From an uncultured Thalassolituus sp. (GTDB taxonomy: Bacteria; Pseudomonadota; Gammaproteobacteria; Pseudomonadales; Oceanobacteraceae): a stretch of DNA of 32,657 bases. Positions 17,054 through 30,000 of this stretch are shown here, piece after piece (positions within the stretch are counted from its first letter, which is position 1; each line of letters starts with the position of its first letter). A program made the translations under genes and the position numbers. The notes under the pieces are model-generated. The model worked only from the letters and a program-made list of their open reading frames with translations. It did no database searches and had not been told where the DNA came from. The DNA lies in contig NZ_CATMFB010000023.1 in the NCBI RefSeq assembly GCF_950066645.1, positions 1 to 32,657 on the forward strand, given 5' to 3'.

Positions 17054-19171
17054 ATGGAGCCTACAGGACACGCTGCTGGTCAGGCGAAATCTCGGTCTGA
17101 ATTTTTATATTTAATTCTCTCCACCATGCCGGCATTCCTGATCATGGCCTTAGCCGTCGTGCTCAATACCAGCGTCAATGTGCATGGCCAGATGCTGGAA
17201 TTTGCTGAACGCACCTGGGAAGGCTATTACCTGCTTCGTACTGACCCGGTTGCTCCGCCGTGCGACCCGAACCAGGATATTGAACAGGCCTTGGAGAGAA
17301 AGCTGCGCGAACAGGAAGAGCAGGCAGACGATGAGTTTGACTTACTCGCTTCAGAGCCGCTTCCGCCAGAGGTCATACGCCAGTCATTAGTTGCCGCTCA
17401 GGAAGAATGCCGCTTCCGCTATCGCCGTTATGAAAACGCGGTCGAGCGGATTACGCCTGTGGTCAGAGTGTTCCGCACGATTGAGCAGGGTATTGCTGAA
17501 CTGGGCGATATCCGTATGAAAATCGCCGGTGTTCTGTTTGCTGTGTTGGTACTCCTGTGTGCGGGTACTGCGTTGACGCGCCGTCACCATATTTCGTTAC
17601 GTCCGGCCATTACGAAACTGGATTTCCGGGTGTCGGCCTTTGCGCAATTGCTGGCCTTTGGGATTTTATTTACCTCGATGACCAGCTTTCAGGGAGATGT
17701 ATTATCGTCTGGAATTAAAGTGAATTCCGGACAGAAAGTGCTGCTCTGGGTATGGATTATTGGCTTTGGTTCGGCGGCGCTGACTTGTCTGTACCAGATG
17801 CTGAAATTACCAGCGGAGGCAGAGCAGGGCGGCAATGTTGCCAACGCACTCTTGTCGGTTCCCCTATACGCCATTATGACCATTATCTCTGGCGGCTATT
17901 TTTTGCTGGCAGGGCATACCTCGGGTCTTGGCATCTATATCAATCAGATGATGGAAATGGCGGCGCTTATGCTTAACGTCGCCCTGTACGTTCTGATCGG
18001 TATGCTGCTTAAGCGTACCGATATGGCGCAGAAAGTATTTGATGCACTGCGGCCATTAAACCTGCGCCCTGAAATGCTTGCGGTGGTTGCTGTGGCGCTT
18101 TCGGCAATTCCTACGGCGTATACCGGTGGCTCGGGTATTTTCGTGATTGCGGTGGGTAGCCTGGTGTATCTGGAAGTACGCCGTGCAGGGGCTCGACGAC
18201 AGCTGGCGTTAGCGGCGACAGCAATGTCCGGCTCGCTGGGTGTGGTATTGCGGCCGTGCCTGCTGGTGGTCATCGTTGCTGCATTAAATAATGAAGTAAC
18301 CACAGATCAGTTGTTCGGCTGGGGCGTAAAAGTCTTTATGCTGACGACAGCCTTGTTTGCGTTTTATGCCTTTATTACCAGCAAGAAAGAGACCGCAGGA
18401 AACTCATCAAGCGGGATAAACCTTGCGGCATTTCTACCGGCACTTAAGCCTTTGATTCCTTACGTTCTGTTAATTGCAGGAACCTTGTTTGCCTACGCGC
18501 TTTTGTTAGACGCTTACCTGGATGAGTTCTCTGCGCCTGTTATTCTGCCTGTGTTGCTGGTGGTGATATTGGCCTATGAACGTCTGACTGCGCGAGTCGG
18601 TGGGGAAAATAGTGGCCGAGCGCCGGAGAAGAACGGTGAAGAATCAAAGCCGACGGTCTTCTCTACGCTGAAATCCTCTACGGCAGAATCCACGGTTCAT
18701 ATTGGCGCGCTGCTTTTATTGATGGGCACTACTATGACCATTGGCGGGGTGATAGAACGCGCAGAACTGATGCAGATGCTACCAACGGAGTTTGGCTCCG
18801 TCTGGATGGCCATGCTGGTACTGATCACGATACTGGTGTTGATCGGCATGATCATGGACCCATACGGTGCCGTGTTGTTAGTGAGCGTGACGATTGCCGG
18901 TATCGCCTATAAAGCAGGCATCGACCCGATTCATTTCTGGATGGTGACCTTGGTGGCCTTTGAGCTGGGGTATCTGAGTCCGCCGGTTGCTTTGAATCAC
19001 CTTCTGACTCGGCAGGTGGTTGGCGAAGAAGAAATCCGCCTGTCGAAGCTTGAAGTGGAGGGTGAAAGCTTCTGGTACCGCAATGAGAAGATCCTGTTGC
19101 CGTTGGTCACCATGGCAACGGCATTGGTCATCGTTGCCTTCGGACCCTTGGTGTATCAACTCTATCAATAG
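17054..19171 (+). CDS. TRAP-type large permease-like membrane protein with unusual N-terminal half
   Basis: A 705-residue inner-membrane protein. The C-terminal half resembles the DctM large permease of TRAP transporters: AYTGGSGIFVIAVGSL (355-370), the LAATAMSGSLGVVLRP stretch (386-401), DPYGAVLLVSVTIAGI (602-617) and a closing LSPPVALNHL (641-650). The N-terminal half has one membrane helix (about 17-38), a charged, probably periplasmic loop (about 40-155) with C70 and C119, then three or four helices. This part may stand in for the small DctQ subunit. A charged cytoplasmic-type insert lies at about 512-545. No solute-binding protein gene is adjacent, so the substrate is unknown. The ribosome binding site is only GGACGG. 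A terminator follows. Confidence 0.82.
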   Translation: MEPTGHAAGQAKSRSEFLYLILSTMPAFLIMALAVVLNTSVNVHGQMLEFAERTWEGYYLLRTDPVAPPCDPNQDIEQALERKLREQEEQADDEFDLLASEPLPPEVIRQSLVAAQEECRFRYRRYENAVERITPVVRVFRTIEQGIAELGDIRMKIAGVLFAVLVLLCAGTALTRRHHISLRPAITKLDFRVSAFAQLLAFGILFTSMTSFQGDVLSSGIKVNSGQKVLLWVWIIGFGSAALTCLYQMLKLPAEAEQGGNVANALLSVPLYAIMTIISGGYFLLAGHTSGLGIYINQMMEMAALMLNVALYVLIGMLLKRTDMAQKVFDALRPLNLRPEMLAVVAVALSAIPTAYTGGSGIFVIAVGSLVYLEVRRAGARRQLALAATAMSGSLGVVLRPCLLVVIVAALNNEVTTDQLFGWGVKVFMLTTALFAFYAFITSKKETAGNSSSGINLAAFLPALKPLIPYVLLIAGTLFAYALLLDAYLDEFSAPVILPVLLVVILAYERLTARVGGENSGRAPEKNGEESKPTVFSTLKSSTAESTVHIGALLLLMGTTMTIGGVIERAELMQMLPTEFGSVWMAMLVLITILVLIGMIMDPYGAVLLVSVTIAGIAYKAGIDPIHFWMVTLVAFELGYLSPPVALNHLLTRQVVGEEEIRLSKLEVEGESFWYRNEKILLPLVTMATALVIVAFGPLVYQLYQ

Positions 19172-19208
19172 CGCTGGCTGATCATGTGTCGGGTTACCCT
19201 TTGAACAC

Positions 19209-19240
19209 AAGGCCGCTTTCGGGGAGAATAGCGGCCTTTA
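19209..19240 (+). terminator. Terminator after the TRAP-like permease gene
   Basis: The arms AAGGCCGCT (19209-19217) and AGCGGCCTT (19230-19238) form a perfect GC-rich stem with a 12-base loop and a short T run. It lies between the permease stop (19171) and prfC, so prfC probably has its own or read-through transcription. Confidence 0.75.
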
Positions 19241-19262
19241 TTCATTCCAGCTCAGATGTCAC

Positions 19263-20852
19263 ATGTCTAACGCAGAATTTATCGCCGAAGTCGGCAAGCG
19301 CCGTACCTTCGGCATCATTTCTCACCCGGATGCCGGTAAAACCACCATCACCGAGAAGCTGCTGCTGTTCGGGAATGCGATTCAGCTTGCCGGTACGGTA
19401 AAAGGCAAGAAGACCGGCCGTATGGCCACGTCTGACTGGATGCAGATGGAGCAGGAGCGTGGTATCTCGATCACCACCTCAGTGATGCAGTTCCCTTACC
19501 GCGACCGCATGGTCAATCTGCTGGATACCCCGGGACACGAAGACTTCTCGGAAGATACCTACCGTACGTTGACGGCCGTTGACTCTGTACTGATGGTTAT
19601 TGATGGTGCGAAAGGTGTAGAAGACAGGACCATCAAGCTGATGGATGTCTGCCGTCTGCGTGATACCCCGATCTTTACCTTCATCAACAAGATGGACCGT
19701 GAAGTCCGTGAGCACATCGAAGTCCTCGATGAGATTGAGACCGTTCTTAAGATCAAGTGTGCTCCAGTCACCTGGCCAATCGGCATGGGTAAGGCGTTCA
19801 AAGGTATCTATGACCTGATGACCGACACAATTCACGTGTTTAAGCCAGGGCAGGCAAGCGTGGTGCCTGATGACGTGCAGATCAAAGGTCTCAACTCACC
19901 AGAAGCCGTTGCGCTGCTGGGGCAGGAGCTGATCGACGAAGTGGCCGAAGAGATTGAACTGGTACAGGCGGCAAGCCACGAGTTCAATCTGGATGAGTAC
20001 CTGCGCGGCGAGCTGACGCCGGTATTCTTTGGTACGGCATTGGCGAACTTCGGCGTACGTGAAATGCTCAATTACTTCGTTGAATGGGCGCCTGCACCGC
20101 TGCCGCGTGAAACAGATCAGGGTGCCATTGTTCCTGATAATGACAAATTCACCGGCTTCATCTTTAAGATCCAGGCAAACATGGACCCGAAACATCGGGA
20201 CCGTATCGCCTTTATGCGTATCTGTTCGGGTACTTACTCGAAAGGTATGAAGATGAAACACGTGCGTATTGGCAAAGACGTGAAGATCGCCGACGCGGTG
20301 ACCTTCCTTGCTGGCGACCGTTCTGCAGTAGAAGAAGCGATCTCCGGCGATATCATCGGTCTGCATAACCACGGCACCATTCAGATTGGTGATACCTTCA
20401 CCTTTGGTGACGATATGCAGTTCACTGGTATTCCACACTTCGCACCCGAACTGTTCAAGCGTGTACGCCTGAAAGATCCTCTGAAAATGAAGCAGCTGCA
20501 AAAAGGTCTGCAGCAGCTGTCAGAAGAGGGCGCGACTCAGCTGTTTATGCCGCTCAATAACAACGACCTGATTCTCGGTGCGGTTGGTGTGCTGCAGTTT
20601 GACGTAGTTCAGCAGCGTCTGCGTGATGAGTACAAAGTCGAATGTATCTATGAGCCAGTGTCGGTCAGTACAGCCCGTTGGGTGTATTGCGATGACAACA
20701 AGATGCTTGAAGACTTTAAGCGCAAAGGTGCAGAAAACCTGGCTATTGATGGTGGTGGTTACCTCACCTATATAGCTCCGACCCGCGTGAATCTGTCGTT
20801 GACCGAAGAGCGCTGGCCAGACGTGAAATTTAAGGCAACCCGCGAGCATTGA
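19263..20852 (+). CDS. prfC: Peptide chain release factor 3
   Basis: GTPase that removes RF1/RF2 from the ribosome after peptide release. Its 529 residues equal E. coli RF3. G-domain motifs are HPDAGKTT (21-28), DTPGHEDF (88-95) and NKMD (142-145). A beta-barrel domain II and the RF3-specific C-terminal domain ([10 protein letters not shown]) follow. No clear Shine-Dalgarno is visible before ATG 19263, but conservation of [20 protein letters not shown] fixes the start. A 180-base gap separates it from the giant surface-protein gene. Confidence 0.97.
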   Translation: MSNAEFIAEVGKRRTFGIISHPDAGKTTITEKLLLFGNAIQLAGTVKGKKTGRMATSDWMQMEQERGISITTSVMQFPYRDRMVNLLDTPGHEDFSEDTYRTLTAVDSVLMVIDGAKGVEDRTIKLMDVCRLRDTPIFTFINKMDREVREHIEVLDEIETVLKIKCAPVTWPIGMGKAFKGIYDLMTDTIHVFKPGQASVVPDDVQIKGLNSPEAVALLGQELIDEVAEEIELVQAASHEFNLDEYLRGELTPVFFGTALANFGVREMLNYFVEWAPAPLPRETDQGAIVPDNDKFTGFIFKIQANMDPKHRDRIAFMRICSGTYSKGMKMKHVRIGKDVKIADAVTFLAGDRSAVEEAISGDIIGLHNHGTIQIGDTFTFGDDMQFTGIPHFAPELFKRVRLKDPLKMKQLQKGLQQLSEEGATQLFMPLNNNDLILGAVGVLQFDVVQQRLRDEYKVECIYEPVSVSTARWVYCDDNKMLEDFKRKGAENLAIDGGGYLTYIAPTRVNLSLTEERWPDVKFKATREH

Positions 20853-21030
20853 TCACATTGCACTCCGGGTCATGGCCAGCATAGGGGCAGATGGCGTGTT
20901 AGTTTCGCGTAAATCTTGCCTTTTATGCTGCCAAACGTAACCATTGGTAACAGTTGTTATTGAGTAGGTAACTGCACTGAATTACAGTACGGATTCTTTG
21001 AGTTAACTCTCGTTCATTAAAAGGAGGTTA
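20853..21030 (+). promoter_or_regulatory. Upstream region of the giant adhesin gene with phased GTAAC sites
   Basis: GTAAC occurs three times on the same strand, at 20937, 20947 and 20968. The spacings of 10 and 21 bases put all three on one face of the helix. A short palindrome GAGTTAACTC lies at 21000-21009. AAGGAGG at 21021-21027 is the ribosome binding site. No convincing -35/-10 pair or prfC terminator could be assigned. Confidence 0.35.
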
Positions 21031-21033
21031 GTG

Positions 21034-24000
21034 GTGCAGAAGGTGACCGGCCCGACCGGAATTCTGGAAATCCTGGCCAAATCGTTGATCCGTCCTGGGG
21101 CTGCATCTGCTTCCCTGCTGATGGCTCTTGCCTCAACCTCCTACGCAGCAGCCCCTGTGTTCACCTCTCCGGCAGCCGTAGAAATCACTGAAGATGAGGC
21201 CTTAAGCCTTACTCTGACGGCCAGCGATGATGACGGCGACCCTCTGAGCTTCTCACTGCCGTCGGGACAGGCCTATCCAGCAGGGCTGGTTTTGAGCGGA
21301 GCCGATCTGTCATCTGATGCCGTCTCCATAACCCCTGCTGCGGCTGATATTACTGAAGATTTCACCTTTGACATCAGTGTTGAAGTCACTGATGGCGAAA
21401 CACTGGTGCCTCAGACGATCACGGTCACCGTCCGGGATGCTGAGATCAAAGTGGTCACTGATGCTGCTGGTGGCGCAAATTCTGTTTCTGCTTCAGACCT
21501 GAACGCTGTTGAGAGTGTCTCCGGCGCAATTGTTGCTAACGAAGCCGCGTATCAGTCGGCTATCGCTGGCAAGTCTGCCACTGACCTGGATACCGCTGCC
21601 GAGATTCAGGCGTTGATAAACACCGTCAACAGCGGTGAATCTGTGCCTGTGTTCAGCTCTGATGCCGCTTTCACTATTACTGAAGGCGACAGCATCAGCC
21701 ACACTCTGGTGGCGACCGACTCTAATGGCGATTCGCTGACTTATAGCCTCAAGTCTGGTCAGACTTTACCTGCGAATATCGCAGTATCCGGTGACCAGCT
21801 GAGCTCAGATGCAGTCAATACAGACACTTCTGGCGACGCCATTACCGCAGATACCTCTATTAATGTTGTCGTTGAAGTCACTGACGGCACTAATACTGTT
21901 GAGCAGACCATAGTCATCACGGTTCGGGATGCCGAACTCAAGGCGATCATGGATGCTGCCGGCGCGACTAACGGTATCTCCGCCGTTCAGCTGAATGCTG
22001 TTGAAGGTGTTTCTGGCGCAATTGTTGATAACGAAACCGCGTATCAGACGGCTCTGGCCGGTAAAACCTCGGAAGAAGTAGATACTCCAGCCGAAATCCA
22101 GGTGCTTATTGATACCGTCAATAGCGATGAATCTGTTCCCGTCTTCACCTCGGATGCGGCGTTTACTATCACTGAAAACGACAGCATCAGCCACACTCTG
22201 GTGGCGACGGATTCTAATGGCGATACGCTGACTTACAGCCTCAAATCAGGTCAGACTCTGCCAGCAAATATCGCAGTATCTGGCGACCAGCTGAGCTCAG
22301 ATGCAGTCAATACTGACGCTTCTGGCAACGCCATTACCGCAGATGCCTCTATTAATGTTGTCGTTGAAGTCTCTGATGGCACAAACACCGTCGAGCAGAC
22401 CATCGTCATCACGGTTCGGGATGCCGAACTCAAGGCGATCATGGATGCTGCCGGCGCGACTAACGGTATCTCCGCCGTTCAGCTGAATGCTGTTGAAGGT
22501 GTTTCTGGCGCAATTGTTGATAACGAAACCGCGTATCAGACGGCTCTGGCCGGTAAAACCTCGGAAGAAGTAGATACTCCAGCCGAAATCCAGGTGCTTA
22601 TTGATACCGTCAATAGCGATGAATCTGTTCCCGTCTTCACCTCGGATGCGGCGTTTACTATCACTGAAAACGACAGCATCAGCCACACTCTGGTGGCGAC
22701 GGATTCTAATGGCGATGCGCTGATTTACAGCCTCCAGTCTGGTCAGACTTTACCTGCGAATATCGCAGTATCCGGCGATCAACTGAGTTCAGATGCAGTC
22801 AATACTGACGCTTCTGGCAACGTCATTACAGCAGATACCTCTATTAATGTTGTCGTTGAAGTTACTGACGGCACCAATACTGTCGAACAGACCATCGTTA
22901 TCACAGTTCTGGATGCACAACTGAAGGCCATCATGGATGCTGCCGGTGCAGCAAATACAGTGACTGCCGTTCAGCTGAATGCTGTTGAAGGTGTCTCCGG
23001 CGCAATTGTTGATAACGAAACTGCGTATCAAACGGCTCTGGCGGGTAAGACGTCAGCAGAGGTAGATACTCCAGCCGAAATCCAGGCTCTGATAAACACC
23101 GTTAATAGCGATGAATCTGTTCCTGTGTTCAGCTCTGATGCCGCTTTCACCATTACTGAAGGCGACAGCATCAGCCACACTCTGGTGGCGAGCGACTCTA
23201 ATGGCGATGCGCTGACTTACAGCCTCAAAGCTGGTCAGACTTTACCTGCGAATATCGCGGTATCTGGCGACCAGCTGAGCTCAGATGCAGTCAATACTGA
23301 CGCTTCTGGCAACGCCATTACCGCAGATACCTCTATTAATGTTGTCGTCGAAGTTACTGACGGCACCAATACTGTCGAGCAGACCATCGTTGTTACGGTT
23401 CTGGACGCAGAACTGAAGGCGATCATGGATGCTGCCGGTGCAGCAAATACAGTTACCGCCGTTCAGCTGAATGCTGTTGAAGGTGTGAGCGGTGCTATCG
23501 CCGATAACGAAGCCGCGTATCAGTCGGCTATTGCTGGCAAGTCTGCCACTGAACTGGATACCGCTGCCGAAATCCAGGCACTGATCGACACTGTTAACAG
23601 CGGTGAATCTGTCCCTGTGTTCACCTCGGATGCGGCGTTTACTATCACTGAAAATGACAGCATCAGTCACACTCTGGTAGCAACTGACTCTAATGGCGAT
23701 TCGCTGACTTACAGCCTCAAGTCTGGACAGACCTTGCCTGCGAATATCGCAGTATCTGGTGACCAGTTAGGTTCAGATGCAGTCAATACTGACGCTTCTG
23801 GCAACGCCATTACCGCAGATACCTCTATTAATGTTGTCGTCGAAGTTACTGACGGCACCAATACTGTCGAGCAGACCATCGTTGTTACGGTTCTGGATGC
23901 AGAACTGAAGGCGATCATGGACGCTGCCGGTGCAGCAAACACAGTTACCGCCGTTCAGCTGAATGCCGTTGAAGGTGTCTCTGGCGCAATTGTTGATAAC

Positions 24001-27000
24001 GAAGCCGCGTATCAGTCGGCTATTGCTGGCAAGTCCGCCACTGAACTGGATACCGCTGCCGAAATCCAGGCTCTGATCGACACTGTTAACAGCGATGAGT
24101 CTGTCCCTGTGTTCAGCTCAGACGCCGCTTTCACCATTACTGAAGGCGACAGCATCAGCCACACTCTGGTGGCGACCGACTCTAATGGCGATTCGCTGAC
24201 TTACAGCCTCAAATCAGGCCAGACTCTGCCAGCAAATATCTCAGTATCTGGCGACCAGCTGAGCTCAGATGCAGTCAATACTGACGCTTCTGGGAATGCC
24301 GTCACCGCAGATATCTCTATTAATGTTGTCGTTGAAGTCACTGACGGCACCAACACTGTTGAGCAGACCATCGTTGTTACGGTTCTGGATGCAGAACTCA
24401 AGGTGATCATGGATGCTGCGGGCACGACTAATACCATTACCGTAGCGCAGCTGAATGCTGTTGAAGGTGTTTCTGGCGCTATCGCTGATAACGAAGCTGC
24501 GTATCAAACGGCTCTGGCCGGTAAAACGTCGGAAGAAGTCGACACTGCGGCTGAAATCCAGGCACTGATCGATACTGTGAACAGCGGTGAATCTGTCCCC
24601 GTCTTCACCTCGGATGCGGCGTTTACTATCACTGAAAACGACAGCATCAGCCACACTCTGGTGGCAACTGACTCTAATGGCGATACGCTGACTTACAGCT
24701 TCAAAGCTGGCCAGACTCTGCCAGCAAATATCGCGGTATCCGGCGATCAACTGAGTTCAGATGCGCTGATCACCGATGCAGCCGGCGATGCTATCACTGC
24801 AGATATTGTTATTAGTGTCGTTGTTGAAGTTACTGACGGAGCAAGCACGGTCGAGCAGACGATTACTGTTACCGTGCTGGATCTTGAGCTTAAAACGGTA
24901 AGCGACGCCGCCGGAACCGAAAACTTACTTACGGCTACGCAGTTAAACTCAGTTGAAGGTGTCTCTGGAGCACTTGAAGAAAACGAGACAGCCTATCAGG
25001 CCGCTATTGCTGCTCTTGCGCCGGAAGACTTCGATACGCCTGCAAAAATTCAAGGGCTGGTTGATTCCGTTAACAGCGGCGAATCAATTCCTGAGTTCAC
25101 CTCAGCGACTTCTCTGGTGATTGTTGAAGGTGAAAGTTTCAGTCTGCAACTGAGTGCTACCGATTCTGCTGGCGACTCACTCGTTTTCAGTCTGCAGGAA
25201 GGTCAGGTGTTGCCTGCCGGTATTACCCTCAGCGGAAATACTCTCAGTAGTGGTTTACTCACAGAGGTTCCAGATGGCCAGCCAGTGACTGATGACATCA
25301 GCTTTGACGTTGTTGTTGAAGTTACCGATGGAACCAATGTCGTTGCTCAGACGATTACTGTCACTGTTCGTGATAAAGAGATTAAGGTCATTCGTGAAGT
25401 GGCTGGTGCTGCGAATACGATCACGGCCGCTCAGCTGAATGCTGTTGCCGGAATGGAAGGCCGCGCGATTACCGACAATGAGAGTGCATACCGTTCTGCT
25501 ATCGCCAGCCGATCTTCCGTGGACCTCGATACTTCCGAAGAAATTATCGCCATGGTAGAGGCAGTCAACAGTGCACGCTCGATTCCTGAATTCACCTCAG
25601 GCGATGCCTTCACTCTGATTGAAGGCGAGAGCGCCTCCTTTACGCTCACAGCCACTGACGATAATGGTGACGAACTCACATACCGCCTGAAAGATGATCA
25701 GGTACTACCTGCGAACTTCCGTGTGTCCGGAGACCTTCTTGAGAGTGACTCTGTTCTTACGGATGAGTTCGGTGTTGCCATCACCAGTGATATTGCTTTC
25801 GATGTGATCGTCGAGGTGAGTGACGGTGTGAACACGGTGGAAGATGTGATAACGGTTACCGTCCGCGACGCTGAAATTTACGCGATCAGCAGTGTTGCAG
25901 GTGATCCTGCCAATGGCGTGACCGTTACTCAACTGAACGCGGTCGAAGGAATGGAGTCTTCCGCCATTGCTGGTAATCAGTTGGCATATCAGGCTGCCGT
26001 TGGTGAAGCCTCGCCGGAAGAGCTTGATTCTGCTGCGGAGATTATTGCCCTCGTCGCAGGGGTAAACACCGCTGAGTCTGTTCCTGAGTTTGTCTCAACC
26101 GACACTCTTACTATCACAGAAAACGATTCCGTATCTTTGTTGCTCGAGGCTCAGGATGCTAACGGCGATAGCCTGACATACAGCCTGAAGGCCGGACAGT
26201 CCCTGCCTGCGAGTTTCCGGGTAGAAAACCAGCGTCTTATCAGCGATGCGGTAACTACGGACGCAGCGGGAGAGCCCATCACCGTCGACGTCAGCTTCGC
26301 CGTTATCGTTGAGGTTACCGATGGTGTAAATACGGTTGAGCAGACCATCACCGTCACTGCACTGGATGCCCAACTCAAGACGGTTATGGATGCTGCTGGT
26401 GCGAGCAATACGATTACTGCCTCACAGCTGAATGCAGTGGAAGGTGTTTCTGGTGCTCTCGAAGAAAATAACAGTAAGTACCAGGCAGTTATTGCGCGTC
26501 TGACGGCTGAAGATCTGAACACTGCGGCTGAAATTCAGGCGGTTGTGCACAGTGTAAACAGTGTTCCTGTGATTACTTCATCTGCGCAGATTCGTGTTGT
26601 TGAAGACAGCAGTCTGATTTTTGATCTGACCGCCACGGATGCAGCAGGGGATGCGCTTACCTTCTCGATTCCTGAGCAGCCTCGCCCCGGCTGGGTTCGC
26701 CTGATTGCAGGGTCGCCTCAGTCATTAATTGGTTCGCCTTCAGACAGCGACGTCGGTCAATTCTCATTAATTGTTGAGGTCAGCGATGGTTTTGGAAATA
26801 TCGTTTCTCAGACCATCAGTATCAGAGTACTGGACAAGGAAATTAATAAAATTTCAGAGGCTGCCGGCGGTGAAAATGTCATTACAGCGGATGACCTGAA
26901 CGCTGTTGAAGGTATTGATAGTGCGATCGCAGCGCGGCAGGCACAGTATCGTGACGCAATCTCTGCGTTACAACCTGCCGACCTCGACAGCTTTGATGAA

Positions 27001-30000
27001 ATCAGCGCTCTGGTAAACAGTGTCAACAGTGATCCGGAGTTCACTTCAGTCGCTGCTTTCAGTGTGATTGAGGGCGATGATCTCGGATTTACGGTAATTG
27101 CTATTGATGATGCTGGTGATCGTCTGACGCTCAGTCTGGTTGAAGACAATAGTAACGCGGGCTTTGTGACTCTTACTCAGACGATGGATGCCGAAGGCGA
27201 AGCACGGGCTTCGCTCTCGGGTGCTCCAGCAGACGTTGAGGTGGGTTCGTTTACTGTGCGGGTACAGGCCGGGGATGCCTACGGGAATACGGAAACTCAG
27301 CTGATCACAGTCACAGTGCAGGATGCCGAGATTCATACCGTGGCTTCAGCCGCTGGTGAAGCGAACTCTATCGGCGCCGCAGACCTTAACGCTGTTGAGG
27401 GTGTTTCGGGTGCTGTGCCTGAAAACAACACCAAATATCAGGCAGCAATTGCGCGGCTTTCCTACGAAGAACTTGATACCCCAGCTGAAATTCAGTCGTT
27501 GGTTGATCGGGTGAATACGGAGCCTGTGATTACCTCTCCAGACAGTGCCTTTGCTATCGAGCAGGAATCGTTCAGCTTTGTGTTTGAGGGCACTGATGCC
27601 GAAGGAAATGACCTGACGTTTACGCTGGTAAGTGGCCTGCCCGCCTGGCTGAGCTTTGATGGTACGGCTACATTGAGCGGTGTGCCTCAAGCTGAGGATA
27701 TCGGATTCGTGACACTGGAAGTCAGTGCTACAGATGGGGTGAATGTCCTCGATCAGCAGTTGGCTATTGAGGTGATAGATGCCGAGATCTATCGCATCAG
27801 AGCGGTGGCAGGAGAAACTGAGCCTGGCTATCTGGTGACTGCCGCCGACCTCAACTCTGTTGATGGTGTATCAGGCGCCATCGAAGCTAAGGAAGGGCAG
27901 TATCAACAACTGATAGCGGGTCTGACAGAAGCAGAGTTGGATACCCCAGAAGAAATACAGCAGTTGGTTAATAGCGTGAACTCGGAGCCTGAATATACCG
28001 GAGATCCCGCTGTTACCGTGGTTGAAGCTCAAGCATTGAGTTTCCCACTGCAGGCCACAGATTCCGCTGATGATGATGTGCATTTTGCCATTGTCAGTGC
28101 ACCTGCCTGGGTTCGCATGGGTGAGGGGTATGTGCTGGGTGGAACGCCTGCGAATGCAGATGTTGGCGTTGCACAAGTGACAGTTCGTATGTCGGATGAC
28201 TACCTGAACGCTTCTGATGTGGTTCTGAGCATCACTGTCGTTGATAAAGAAATTTATCGTATCAGCAGCGCTGCGGGAGATGAGGATAACACGGTCACTG
28301 CGGCCAACCTCAATGCGGTGGAAGGAGTGACGGGTGCGATTCAGGAGCTCAATGCTCAGTACCAGGCGGCTATTGCCCAGTTAACCGCTGACGACCTGGA
28401 TACTGCTGCCGAGATCCAGTCTCTGGTAAATAGCGTTAACTACGCCCCTGAATTTGTTGCCCCGACTGAGATCACACTGGTCGAAGGCGATGCTATCCGC
28501 AGTCTGCTGGAGGGGACAGATCAGTCTGGAGATGATGTGTATTTCTCTATCGTTGCGGGTCAGGATTTGCCGGACGCTAACCTTCAGATAGTCGAAGAAA
28601 TGGGCGCTGTTTACCTCGTCAGTGAGGCGGTGAACGAAGATCAGTACGGAAATGCTGTGACGGCAGACACCAGCTTTGTTGTGACTGTTGAAGTGGACGA
28701 TGGAATTTATGGCAACCAGGTGCAGGCCGATATTCTGGTGACACTGCTGGACCGGGAGATTTTCACCATCTCGTCGGCAGTAGGAGATAGCACTGCCGCA
28801 CAGGCTCTGACGGTCGCTGACTTCCAGTCTGTTGCGGGGCTTGCGAATGTGTATCCAGAAAATATCGCGGCTTATCAGAGCGCCGTACTGAATGCGGTGT
28901 CTGCCGCTGACCTTGCTGAAATTCAGAGTCTTGTTGACGCTGTGAATATTAACTTCAGTATCACCAGCGCAGGCGTAACTTATATTGCCCGTACTGGAGG
29001 AGGCGAAGTGACGTTCAGCCTCACTGGTAAAGACTCTCGGGGGTACGATCTGTCATTTGCCATGGCATCGGATTGGACGCTGGACTGGATTTACGTTGAT
29101 GGCAACGGTCGTCTGGCAGTTAATCCTCAGGTCGGTGAGCCGGTTGTGGTCAATCTGGTAGCAACAGACGGGGTGTACGAAGTCGCCTTTACCGTGACGT
29201 TAGTCGTCAGTGAGCCTGGGCGACTGGTGGTAAATGGCACGGAGGTTGAAGGACAGACTCTGATCGCTGCCGTGGACGATCCGGACGGCATCAGTGGTGA
29301 GATCAGTTACAGTTGGAGAGTTGATGGATACAGCATATCAAGCTCCGCGACACTGACCCTGGGCTCAGCCGAAGTAGGTCAGACAGTTAACCTGAAAGTC
29401 ACCTATACCGATGATGCAGGTGACTATCAGCAGTTGACCTACTCAACTGGTGTGGTGGTCTCGAGAAGAGCCTACTCTCAGGAACTTATCGATGACTTCT
29501 TCAGTGGTGTGCCGGCTCAGGAGCCAACGCCGCAGGATTACATCAATATTGGTGTCACGCTCGTTTCTGAGGCGACCCTGACCCGTATCGTCAGTATTCT
29601 GAACTACGCCGTTCTGCAGCAGAGTGATATCGCAGATATCGACACGACAGAAGAAATTGAAGCACTGATCGAAGTGATCATGGCTGGGCAGGATTACGAT
29701 AATGATGGCCTGCCAAATCATGTCGAAGGAACGCTTGATGAAGACGACGACGGTGTTCCGGATGAGCGCGATGAATACGACATCGATACCGATCGCGACG
29801 GTGTCGCTGACTGGCGCGACCTGGACTCCGATCATGACGGCATGACGGATGGACTGGAACTGTTCGGTTATCTGGGACTTGAGCGCGCGGATACTGATGG
29901 CGATGGCATTGATGACTGGTTTGACGCCACCCCTGAAGGAGGCTTTGAACTCGCTGAGGGTGTCATTGATGAGTTGCCGCTGGATGGCGTCGACGACCGC

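Noticed and set aside
21805-24750. Recurring minus-strand open frames of about 129 residues, apparently similar to each other
   Set aside because: They lie antisense to the adhesin repeats with the same 492-base period; their similarity is inherited from the repeat, and they have no ribosome binding sites.
21154-29200. Regular direct repeats considered as a CRISPR-like array
   Set aside because: Units are 492 bases, fully coding and in frame, with no short repeat/unique spacer structure.
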